From Bacteroidales bacterium (GTDB lineage Bacteria; Bacteroidota; Bacteroidia; Bacteroidales; P3): 64,000 bases of DNA. The DNA lies in the NCBI GenBank assembly GCA_017443265.1, contig JAFSOU010000012.1, forward strand, positions 1 through 64,000. Reading direction: 5' to 3'. Made by a program: the position numbers and the translations under genes. The number at the start of each line of letters is the position of its first letter. Position 1 is the first letter of the stretch. Positions 24,760 through 32,341 of this stretch are shown piece by piece. Under the pieces are notes generated by a model. The model did no database searches. It was given only the letters and a program-made list of their open reading frames with translations, and was not told where the DNA came from.

Positions 24760-25394
24760 TTAAAGCCGTTTTATCTCGGCATCAACAACATAAATATCTC
24801 CATCGGCATCCACCAACACATTCCGGGGCAGTATGTCCCACGTCTCATATTCCTTATTTTTGAAACGTCCCACATCTGTGCCTTTTTCAAAACCGAGAGC
24901 CGCCATATACGTGTCAATCATAATCTGGCTTGCTGGCTTGGCATTGGCTATGCGGGGTTGGAACAGTATAGGCATAACTGTGCGTCCGTCAAATCCTGCA
25001 AAACCGAAGAAAGAGTATGCTGTGTCAGGAAAAAGTTAGTTATGTAAAACGATTTTTTAAAGAAGGGAAACAATGCTTCCATTGTTATTGAGCAAATTGT
25101 TCACTTTGTAAATGCCATTTTCTGCGACATAAGTGTCGTTTTCGTGTCCGCTCGGTCCCGGAATACCCAATTGGAATATATCCATCATAGGAATCCACAA
25201 CTTGTTGGCTTTAGCCCATTGTTCGGCAGCCCGTTGTTATGCATCGTTGGTGGTTACATCTGCTTTGCCAGTGCCAGATTGCGTTTCATGTATTCGGCAA
25301 AGTCGGCAGAGCTCATCGGCGATTGCTGTGATGCGGCGATTTTCCGTTTCTTGCGCTCTGTCACCTCTTTGTGAAAATGATTCAGGTATTTCAT
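24760..25394 (-). pseudogene. decayed polyvalent-protein-kinase-like gene
   Basis: Pieces in three frames assemble into one protein on the minus strand. ATG 25394 leads to MSSADFAEYMKRNLALAKQM, then after a shift AAEQWAKANKLWIPMMDIFQ and GHENDTYVAENGIYKVNNL. After another shift comes the piece ending TWDILPRNVLVDADGDIYVV and a stop at 24760. GHENDTYV, YKVNN and LPRNVLVDADGDIYVVD match the putative polyvalent protein kinase domain carried by phage and conjugative-element proteins. At least two frameshifts make it dead. A -7 element (TATCTTTG, minus strand, 25424-25431) lies upstream. Confidence 0.7.
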
Positions 25395-25471
25395 AAGCCA
25401 TTGTCAAAAATATTTTACAATTGCAAAGATACGATTATTATTTGAAATGGGAATAAAAAAAATGTAAGGAG

Positions 25472-25540
25472 GTGGACAAATAGTATATCGATTTTTTTAT
25501 AATGCCCGTTGGTTCAATGTATTACAATACTCGAAGGTCG
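25472..25540 (+). repeat. right copy of a diverged ~68-base direct repeat
   Basis: Partner of 24635-24703 in the same orientation, with roughly two thirds of the bases shared by eye. It lies between the kinase remnant and the terminator of the M16 gene. Confidence 0.5.
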
Positions 25541-25550
25541 ATATGCAAAA

Positions 25551-25579
25551 AAACAGGCGGCTCGCAGAGCCGCCTGTTT
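25551..25579 (-). terminator. intrinsic terminator of the M16 peptidase gene
   Basis: A perfect 13-bp stem: AAACAGGCGGCTC (25551-25563) and GAGCCGCCTGTTT (25567-25579) around GCA, followed on the minus strand by a T-run (plus-strand A-run 25547-25553). It lies 24 bases past the stop of the minus-strand gene. Confidence 0.9.
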
Positions 25580-25602
25580 CGTGAGTTAGTTTTGGGAATG
25601 TG

Positions 25603-28515
25603 TTATTTGGCTTCGTCTTCCACTTTCTCGGGTTTGAGGGTTACGCTGACGTAGTTGTTGAGGTTGATGAATTTGTTGGCGAGGTTTTTGATGTCCTCGG
25701 GGGTAACTTTCTTCACCATAGCGTTGTAGTCGGTGATGTATTCGTCGCGGCTTTCGCCATAGATGTAGCTGCCTTTGATCTGGCCCAGCCAGTAGCTGTT
25801 GTTCTGCACGCCTTTGTCGTGTTGAACGATCATCTGTTCCTGAACTTTGCCGAGGGTCTTGGTGTCGCAGCCTTTCTTCATATACTGTTTGAGTATGTTG
25901 ATGCAGTCTTTCTCTATTTTCTGAGCTTTTTCGGGGTCGCACTGGATGAAGTACTGCCAAACCACTGTGCCGTCGCCGGTGATGGAGGGGCTGCAGCTGA
26001 TGTTGGCGCTGGGGCTGTAGGCGTCGCCGTTTTTCTCGCGTATGATTTCGAGGGTGGTGATGGCCAGAGCGTCGCTGAATTCCTGGATGGCGATACGGGT
26101 CTGGAGGTCGAGTTCGCTGTTGTCAACTTCCATCTGGCCCGACAGGAGGAGCATGCCTTGTCTTTCGAAACCTTTGACGGCTTCGGAGTGCACGATGCCT
26201 TTGGCAAACTCGTTTTTACGGTCGATGGCGTAGTTTTTGGTAACGGCGGGGATAGTGGGCAGGTGGTTGAGGTAGTTGGCAATCATGGCCACGGCGCTGT
26301 CGCTTACATTACCCACGAAGAAGAACACTTGGTTGTTGGCGTAGGCGAAACGTTCTTTGTAGATTTGGTACATGCGGTCGAGGTCGAGGCTGCGCACCTG
26401 CTCCTCGGTGGGGTAGGGCATTATGCGCTTGCTGTTGGGATAAGCGGTTTTGATGTATTTGTCGATAAACACTACCTGCGGGTTTTCGCGGACGAATTTC
26501 AAGGCTTGCAAAGTGTTCTCTATTTCGCGGTCGTAGGCCTCTTTGTCCTTGCGGGGAGCGGTGTAGTAGAGGTTGATGAGCTGCAGTGTGGTTTCAAGGT
26601 CCTTGGGCGAGCAGTTGCCGTTGAAGCCTTGGGTTACGCCGTCGATGCTGGGGCTGATGCTGAGGTTCATGCCTTTCAGTTTTTTGCTCAGCTGGGTGGA
26701 GCTGAATTCGCCTATGCCGCCGGCGTCGATGAAGTCGTCGGCATTGTCGGCTTGGAAGTAGTCGGCGTCGCCGTAGAGCGAGGTGCCGCCGAGGGAGTAT
26801 GAGCTGATGAGTATTTCATCGGCTTTGAGTTCGGTTTTCTTAACCACGAAACGCACGCCGTTGGGGCAGGTGTACTCGGTGTAGCCGAGGGTGCTGTTGC
26901 TGGCGGTCTGTATGGGGGTTACGGTAGCCACGGTCTCGTTGAAGAGGGGCTCGCTGTTGAAGTTGTCAACCCAAGGCTCGGTTTTGATGTTCTTGTAGTT
27001 TTTCAGGATGTCGATAACTTCCTTCTCGGTGGGAACACCAACATCTTTCTTGTCGGGAGCGGTGAGGTAGTAAACGATGTTCTCTTCGGTAATCCAGCTC
27101 TTTACAAGGGCGTTGCATTCCTCGAGGGTAATTTCGGGAACAAATTCCTTGGCGTAACGGAATTCCTGACGGATGCCGGGGCAGGGGTCGTTGTCGAGGT
27201 AGTGGTTGGTGTATTCGTCGGCGAAGGAGTTGGTCTGTGTTTTGTTCTCCTCCTTGGCCATTTTGGTGTAGCGCGAGATAAGTTCTTCTTTCTGACGTTC
27301 GAGTTCGGCTTCGAGGAAACCGTGGTCTTCGATCTGTTTCATCATCTTGAGCAGGAGTTCGGTGGTCTCGATTATACGTCCGTCCTTGGGCATGGCGCCT
27401 GTTTCGAACACGTCTATCTCACGTCCGAGGAATCCGCCGTAGCCGCCGTTGGCCATCATCATGGGAGCAGTGGGTTTTTGGGTTATTTCGCCAAAACGCT
27501 CGTTGATCATCATACCTATGAGGCTGCGCACCAGCATTGTGCGGTAAGCGCCCACGGTGCCTTTGGGACCTTTTTTGTGTTTCCAGAATATCTCGAGGGT
27601 GGTGCTTGTGGCTTCCTTGTCGGTAGCGATGGCTATGAGGGGTTCTTTGTTGTCGGGTATTTCGTAGCTCTTGCGGGGCAGTTTGGGTTCTTTGCCGAGG
27701 AATTTGTGGCTGCTGAACACGTCTTTAACTTTCTGTTCCATGGCTTTGTCGCCCTTGAGGCCGTTGTATTCGTAGTTCTCCATGTCGCCTACGATGACTA
27801 TGGCCTGCAGGTCGGGACGGTACCAGTCGTTGAAGAAATCGACGATGCTCTGGCGTTTGAAGTTCATGATAACTTCTTCTTTACCGATGGGCAGACGTTC
27901 GGCATAGAGTGAGCCTTTCAGCATGATGGGCCAAGTTTTCTTGCGGAGACGGTCGCCGTGGCCTACGCCGCCGCGCCATTCTTCGTGGATAACGCCGCGT
28001 TCGCTCTCAATCTCTTTCTCGTCGAAGAGGATGTTGCCGGCCCAGCCGTCGAGGATTTCGATACCCATTTTCACCATTTCGGGGTTGTCGGCGGGCATGT
28101 TCACGTAGTACACCGTTTGGTCGAACGAGGTGTAGGCGTTGATGTCGCGGCCGAATTCCACACCGTTTTCCTGAAGTTTCTGGATCATGGTGTTGTGGGG
28201 ATAACCCTTGATGCCGTTGAAAGCCATGTGTTCGCAGAAGTGTGCGAGGCCCTGCTGGTCGTCGCGTTCCATGATGGAGCCGGCGTTCGACACCAGTCGG
28301 AACTGGATCATCTTTTCGGGTTTCTTGTTGTTACGGATGTAGTAGGTGAATCCGTTGTCGAGTTTGCCATAACGCACTTTCTTGTCCAAGGGGACGGTGG
28401 CGTTGAGGTCGGTTTTCTTCTCTTTCGAGCCGCCGCCGAGGACGCCGGGCTGTGCAAAAGAGGCGCCGCTGAAGACGAAAGTCAGCAGTAGGGCTAATAG
28501 AAACGTTTTTTTCAT
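25603..28515 (-). CDS. M16-family zinc metallopeptidase (two-domain, PqqL-like)
   Basis: This is a 970-residue secreted protein (signal peptide MKKTFLLALLLTFVFSGASF, then AQ). The inverted zinc motif HxxEH is HFCEH at residues 92-96, with the downstream glutamate in EKEIESERGVIHEEW. The second M16 homology half (about 520-970) lacks the HxxEH, as is normal for the non-catalytic lobe. M16 enzymes form clamshell chambers that degrade peptides; exported ones in Bacteroidetes probably process peptides in the periplasm. A single gene with its own terminator. Full length, no lesion seen. Confidence 0.9.
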   Translation of the reverse strand: MKKTFLLALLLTFVFSGASFAQPGVLGGGSKEKKTDLNATVPLDKKVRYGKLDNGFTYYIRNNKKPEKMIQFRLVSNAGSIMERDDQQGLAHFCEHMAFNGIKGYPHNTMIQKLQENGVEFGRDINAYTSFDQTVYYVNMPADNPEMVKMGIEILDGWAGNILFDEKEIESERGVIHEEWRGGVGHGDRLRKKTWPIMLKGSLYAERLPIGKEEVIMNFKRQSIVDFFNDWYRPDLQAIVIVGDMENYEYNGLKGDKAMEQKVKDVFSSHKFLGKEPKLPRKSYEIPDNKEPLIAIATDKEATSTTLEIFWKHKKGPKGTVGAYRTMLVRSLIGMMINERFGEITQKPTAPMMMANGGYGGFLGREIDVFETGAMPKDGRIIETTELLLKMMKQIEDHGFLEAELERQKEELISRYTKMAKEENKTQTNSFADEYTNHYLDNDPCPGIRQEFRYAKEFVPEITLEECNALVKSWITEENIVYYLTAPDKKDVGVPTEKEVIDILKNYKNIKTEPWVDNFNSEPLFNETVATVTPIQTASNSTLGYTEYTCPNGVRFVVKKTELKADEILISSYSLGGTSLYGDADYFQADNADDFIDAGGIGEFSSTQLSKKLKGMNLSISPSIDGVTQGFNGNCSPKDLETTLQLINLYYTAPRKDKEAYDREIENTLQALKFVRENPQVVFIDKYIKTAYPNSKRIMPYPTEEQVRSLDLDRMYQIYKERFAYANNQVFFFVGNVSDSAVAMIANYLNHLPTIPAVTKNYAIDRKNEFAKGIVHSEAVKGFERQGMLLLSGQMEVDNSELDLQTRIAIQEFSDALAITTLEIIREKNGDAYSPSANISCSPSITGDGTVVWQYFIQCDPEKAQKIEKDCINILKQYMKKGCDTKTLGKVQEQMIVQHDKGVQNNSYWLGQIKGSYIYGESRDEYITDYNAMVKKVTPEDIKNLANKFINLNNYVSVTLKPEKVEDEAK

Positions 28516-28543
28516 TGCGGTAAGTTTTTTATGTTTATACTGT

Positions 28544-28759
28544 TTATTTATTGTTTTCGTCGGAAAATTCGAGTATGTCGCCGGGCTGGCAGTCGAGCAC
28601 TTTGCAGATGCTCTCGAGGGTGGAGAAACGGATGGCTTTGGCCTTGCCGGTCTTGAGTATCGAAAGGTTGGCGGGGGTAATGTCCACCTTTTCGGCGAGT
28701 TCGTTGAGCGACATCTTGCGCCGGGCCATCATCACATCCAAGTTTACTACTATTGCCAT
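28544..28759 (-). CDS. Xre-family HTH regulator
   Basis: This is a 71-residue, single-domain Cro/C1-type helix-turn-helix protein: MSLNELAEKVDITPANLSIL, then FSTLESICKVLDCQPGDILEF. It belongs to the compact YozG-like group usually encoded next to a DUF2975 membrane protein, as here (13-base gap). The pair probably forms a small membrane-linked regulatory module; its target is unknown. Confidence 0.9.
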   Translation of the reverse strand: MAIVVNLDVMMARRKMSLNELAEKVDITPANLSILKTGKAKAIRFSTLESICKVLDCQPGDILEFSDENNK

Positions 28760-28772
28760 ACCTTGTCGAGTG

Positions 28773-29468
28773 TTAGATTGTTAAGTCTTGGTCTTCTTGC
28801 ATCTGTATGCCGATATGGAATATTTCGGCTATGAAAAGTATCACCAGTCCGAACATCAGGCGCACGAAATGCAGCGTAAATCCGGTGTCGGCCACAATGT
28901 CGGTGGACTGCAGGAAAGGTTTGATGTACTGCAGCTCGCAGAATTTAGCGAAATCGATGCACAACGACATCAGTATCAGCGCGATGGCTATGACTTTGAG
29001 GTAGCGTATGCTTTTCTTTTGGAAGATTTTGCCCTGTTTGAACGATTTGTAAAGCGAGCGCAGTTCGAGGAAAATGAAGATGAAAATAACCAGAAGTATT
29101 ATCACGGTGGCGAACTGTAGCACCACGGCAGTGGTGGCCAGCGGCGACTGCAGTTTTGTTTCGTCGGTGGAGACCACCGAAACGTCGACGCGGTTGATGT
29201 GCGAAGTGATGGCGAGGGAGGTGTCGGCGGTGTTGGCAAATAGGAAGTCGTGGGCGGTGCTGTTGGCCTTGTTGCGTATGTCGGTAACCATAACGTAGGA
29301 GGCGTTGCTCTTTTCGCCCAGCAGACGACTGTTGACGCGGTCGAAAGTGTAGTAGTCGTCGGACGACACCACCTCGGTGAGGAACAGCCCTATGCACAAC
29401 AGCAGCAGACCGATGAAAACGGCGTAGATAATACGCAGGTGCCGAAGGTATTTGTTTACGTTGTTCAT
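28773..29468 (-). CDS. DUF2975 membrane protein
   Basis: This is a 231-residue protein from ATG 29468 (MNNVNKYLRHLRIIYAVFIG). Upstream in-frame codons lack a better start. Four membrane segments fit a DUF2975 layout: residues about 12-30, 118-140, about 165-182 and 200-220, with an extracytoplasmic loop between the first two. A Xre regulator gene follows, the standard partner. It is likely co-transcribed with the regulator and may control its activity. The 220 AT-rich bases upstream hold only the lysS promoter, which points the other way. Confidence 0.85.
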   Translation of the reverse strand: MNNVNKYLRHLRIIYAVFIGLLLLCIGLFLTEVVSSDDYYTFDRVNSRLLGEKSNASYVMVTDIRNKANSTAHDFLFANTADTSLAITSHINRVDVSVVSTDETKLQSPLATTAVVLQFATVIILLVIFIFIFLELRSLYKSFKQGKIFQKKSIRYLKVIAIALILMSLCIDFAKFCELQYIKPFLQSTDIVADTGFTLHFVRLMFGLVILFIAEIFHIGIQMQEDQDLTI

Positions 29469-29690
29469 TTTTTTCGACGTTTTACTTCCAATTGGTTTTG
29501 CAAAGTTACGTACTTTTTTTGAATTGAACAAATTTTTTATCGAAAAACGATAAATATTTTTTGTTAAAAAATAAAACTATCTGTGTAGTAAGATGTTAGA
29601 AAATGAAATTTTTTCGATTTTTTTTGTTTTTTCTTGGAAAAATGGTGTGCATGGTTTTCATTTGTGGAAAAAAGAGAAGTTTTTTCCGAT

Positions 29691-29721
29691 TTTGAAAATT
29701 GCGGAAAAAATGTTACATTTG
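29691..29721 (+). promoter_or_regulatory. lysS: perfect Bacteroides-type promoter for lysS
   Basis: TTTG (29691-29694), 19 bases, TACATTTG (29714-29721), leaving a leader of about 90 bases before the lysS ATG. No riboswitch structure was recognised in the leader. Confidence 0.8.
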
Positions 29722-29816
29722 CAAAAGTGTCGCAACAGCGTTGTTGTGGCGTAAGGCGGTGTCAATTAGCGATATACGCCTAATATTATTATACATATAT
29801 ATAAAAAAACAGACTT

Positions 29817-31535
29817 ATGGCAATAGAACTCAGTGAACAGGAACAAATTCGCAGAAACTCTTTGAACGAGCTCCGCAAGCTTGGTATAAACCCCTATCCC
29901 GCAAATCTTTACGAGGTGAACGTTAAAACTTCGGACATCCACGAGCAGTTTCCGAAGGACAACACTCTTTTCCAGAACGTTAGCATCGCCGGCCGCATTA
30001 TGAGCCGCCGCATTATGGGTGCTGCATCGTTTGTGGAGCTGCAGGACAGCTACGGCCGCATACAGCTTTACATCAAACGCGACGAGATTTGTCCGGGCGA
30101 GGACAAGACTCTGTACAACACTGTGTTCAAGCGTCTTACGGATATCGGCGACATAATCGGCGTTACGGGCTATGTGTTCGTTACCCAGATGGGCGAGATA
30201 AGCATACATGTAAGCACTTTCACCCTGCTGAGCAAATCGCTGCGCGTGCTGCCCATAGTGAAAGAGAAAGACGGCGTGGTGTACGACGCTTTCACCGACC
30301 CTGAACAGCGTTATCGTATGCGCTACGTAGATTTGATTGTAAATCCGCAAGTTAGGGAGACTTTCGTGAAACGTGCCCAGATAATGAAAACCATGCGTCA
30401 GTATTTCGACGAACAGGGTTATCTGGAGGTGGAAACGCCTGTGCTTCAGCCTATTCCCGGAGGAGCTGCCGCACGTCCGTTCATCACCCACCACAACAGT
30501 CTGGATATCGACCTGTACCTGCGCATTGCCGACGAGCTGTATCTGAAACGTCTTATAGTGGGCGGATATGCAGGGGTTTACGAGTTTTCACGCAATTTCC
30601 GCAACGAGGGCATGGACCGCACCCACAACCCCGAATTCACCGCCATGGAGATTTATGTGGCCTACAAGGACTACAACTGGATGATGACCTTTACAGAAAA
30701 CATGCTCGAGCGCATTGCCACCACCCTGCATGGCAAAACTACCGTCAAGATTGGCGACAACGAGATAGATTTCAAGCCTCCCTACCGTCGAGCTCCGATG
30801 ATAGAACTCATAAAAGAGCATACCGGCATCGACATCAGCGGGATGGACGAGGCTCAGCTACGCGAAACCTGTGTCAAACTGGGTGTGGAGACCAACGAAA
30901 CCATGGGCAAGGGCAAGCTCATCGACGCCATCTTCGGCGACAAGTGCGAGCATCAGCTTATACAGCCCACCTTTGTGATAGACTACCCCATAGATATGTC
31001 GCCCCTGTGCAAGCGCCACCGCGACAACCCTGAGCTTACCGAGCGTTTCGAGCTGTTTGTCAATGGCAAGGAGCTGGCCAACGCCTACAGCGAGCTCAAC
31101 GACCCCATCGACCAGCTGGAGCGTTTTCAGGAGCAGCTGCGCCTGAGTGAGAAAGGCGACGACGAGGCGATGTTCATCGACATGGACTTTGTGCGCGCCC
31201 TCGAGTTCGGCATGCCGCCGACGTCGGGAATGGGTATAGGCATAGACCGTCTTGTGATGTTTATGACCGGCGAGCAGTCGATACAGGATGTCCTTTTCTT
31301 CCCGCAGATGAAGCCCGAGCAGAAGCCCCATGTCAGCACCGACGAGGAGTTCAAGGCCATCGGCGTGCCCGAGCCTTGGATACCGCTGTTGCGTAAGATG
31401 GGATTCAACACCGTTGCCGCCCTCAAGGAGGCAAATGTAAACAAACTGTTCAACGACCTCAACGGTCAGCGCAAGAAAAACAAACTCGACGTGGCCCCTC
31501 TGAAAAAGGAGGAGGTGGAAGCCTGGCTGGGATAA
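29817..31535 (+). CDS. lysS: lysyl-tRNA synthetase, class II
   Basis: This is a 572-residue LysRS. The N-terminal OB-fold tRNA-anticodon domain covers about residues 55-150 (VSIAGRIMSRRIMGAASFVE). The class II core follows, with motif 2 in FSRNFRNEGMDRTHNPEF and motif 3 in GMGIGIDRLVMFMTG. After the core is a C-terminal extension (about 505-572) with a helix-hairpin-helix-like stretch ending in KKEEVEAWLG, seen in many Bacteroidetes LysRS. It charges tRNA-Lys. Single gene behind a perfect promoter. Confidence 0.97.
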   Translation: MAIELSEQEQIRRNSLNELRKLGINPYPANLYEVNVKTSDIHEQFPKDNTLFQNVSIAGRIMSRRIMGAASFVELQDSYGRIQLYIKRDEICPGEDKTLYNTVFKRLTDIGDIIGVTGYVFVTQMGEISIHVSTFTLLSKSLRVLPIVKEKDGVVYDAFTDPEQRYRMRYVDLIVNPQVRETFVKRAQIMKTMRQYFDEQGYLEVETPVLQPIPGGAAARPFITHHNSLDIDLYLRIADELYLKRLIVGGYAGVYEFSRNFRNEGMDRTHNPEFTAMEIYVAYKDYNWMMTFTENMLERIATTLHGKTTVKIGDNEIDFKPPYRRAPMIELIKEHTGIDISGMDEAQLRETCVKLGVETNETMGKGKLIDAIFGDKCEHQLIQPTFVIDYPIDMSPLCKRHRDNPELTERFELFVNGKELANAYSELNDPIDQLERFQEQLRLSEKGDDEAMFIDMDFVRALEFGMPPTSGMGIGIDRLVMFMTGEQSIQDVLFFPQMKPEQKPHVSTDEEFKAIGVPEPWIPLLRKMGFNTVAALKEANVNKLFNDLNGQRKKNKLDVAPLKKEEVEAWLG

Positions 31536-31544
31536 TTGTGGATG

Positions 31545-31656
31545 GATGCCCCCAAGGGGGCAGAAATCACACAAATCTGAACAAATCGAACAAATGTTTT
31601 TGAAAAAACATTTTTGAAAGATTTGATAATTATTTGAGATATTTTTAGCGAAGCCG
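31545..31656. repeat. inverted-repeat element without ORF (copy 1)
   Basis: The element starts with a hairpin GCCCCC/GGGGGC (31548-31561). It then has the arm AGAAATC, two bases, ACAAATC, four bases, CAAATC, two bases, ACAAAT. After a short centre comes a degenerate inverse arm (GATTTGATAATTATTTGAGAT) and a small GC-GAA-GC hairpin. It directly follows lysS and abuts copy 2. Same design as 39606-39708 and 52383-52485. Confidence 0.6.
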
Positions 31657-31663
31657 ACATGTA

Positions 31664-32324
31664 TGAATGCTCCTTGTGGGGCAGAATTTCGAAGTAGTCG
31701 TGAACTCTTTTGAAATAAGATGCATAGTGAACAAATCATACAAATCTGAACAAATCTAACAAGTAGATTTGTATTGGATAACATGTAGAATATGGACTTG
31801 ATAGAAGAACATAATAAACGTTACGCTTTCTTTCGTGAAATAACGGGAGAGGCAATGAGGGTTCATCGCAAATTCCGTGGTGGTCTTCTTGAAAGCGCAT
31901 ACGAAGCCGCACTTAAATATTTGTTGGAGCAGAAAGGTTTTAATGTAGAACGTCAGGTGTATCTGCCCATCTATTGGGACGATGTGCGTCTTGACCAAGA
32001 TTACCGAATGGATTTGGTGATAAACGGAAATATTATAGTTGAGCTAAAGGCGGTCAAATATATTGATACTCCACATCGTCGCCAGTTGTGGAATTATATG
32101 AATCTGACCCATTTACAATATGGAATGCTTATCAATTTTAGTCCGGATGGACTTTATAGCGAGTGGTATTGCCGAGATGAAATAACAGGAGAAATAGATA
32201 AGGTTAAATTGTTGTAAATGTGAAATATTCTTGATAATGACGATGTTGCAAGAATCTGTCATTTCAAATATAAAATAGATTTGTAAGATTTGGAACGATT
32301 TGTCGGATTTCTCACCGAAGGTGA
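31664..32324. mobile_element. inverted-repeat element carrying a GxxExxY ORF (copy 2)
   Basis: The left end has the hairpin GCTCC/GGGGC (31669-31682) then AGAATTTC. Repeated ACAAATC-type units at 31728-31760 lead into the ORF. The right end holds the inverse arm (AGATTTG, AAGATTTG, CGATTTG, then GGATTTC at 32305-32311) and the hairpin TCACC/GGTGA around GAA (32312-32324). Arms are mutually inverted, so the transcript could fold the ORF into a loop, as in rRNA intervening sequences. Mobility is inferred; no target-site duplication was identified. Confidence 0.55.
31792..32217 (+). CDS. GxxExxY protein (PDDEXK_3 family)
   Basis: This is a 141-residue protein with the family-defining GLLESAY (G31, E34, Y37). 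A PD-(D/E)xK-like core follows: YRMDLVINGNIIVELKAVKY, with Asp74, Glu84 and Lys86. The C-terminal part ends QYGMLINFSPDGLYSEWYCR. Members are small nuclease-like proteins of unknown role that occur in many scattered copies in Bacteroidetes and other phyla. Here the ORF fills the centre of an inverted-repeat element while sister elements lack it, suggesting it is the autonomous or cargo version. All catalytic-type residues are present. Confidence 0.88.
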   Translation: MDLIEEHNKRYAFFREITGEAMRVHRKFRGGLLESAYEAALKYLLEQKGFNVERQVYLPIYWDDVRLDQDYRMDLVINGNIIVELKAVKYIDTPHRRQLWNYMNLTHLQYGMLINFSPDGLYSEWYCRDEITGEIDKVKLL

Positions 32325-32341
32325 TAAAAAAAGTAAATATC

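Noticed and set aside
25600-26802. 400-codon plus-strand ORF over the M16 gene
   Set aside because: Antisense shadow of the peptidase; Val/Phe/Gly-rich composition without motifs.
25603-28515. Second M16 half lacking HxxEH as a sign of inactivation
   Set aside because: In two-domain M16 enzymes the C-terminal lobe normally lacks the zinc motif.
29469-29816. Lysine or T-box type riboswitch before lysS
   Set aside because: The leader is short and AT-rich with no stable helices or T-box sequence; only the promoter is supported.
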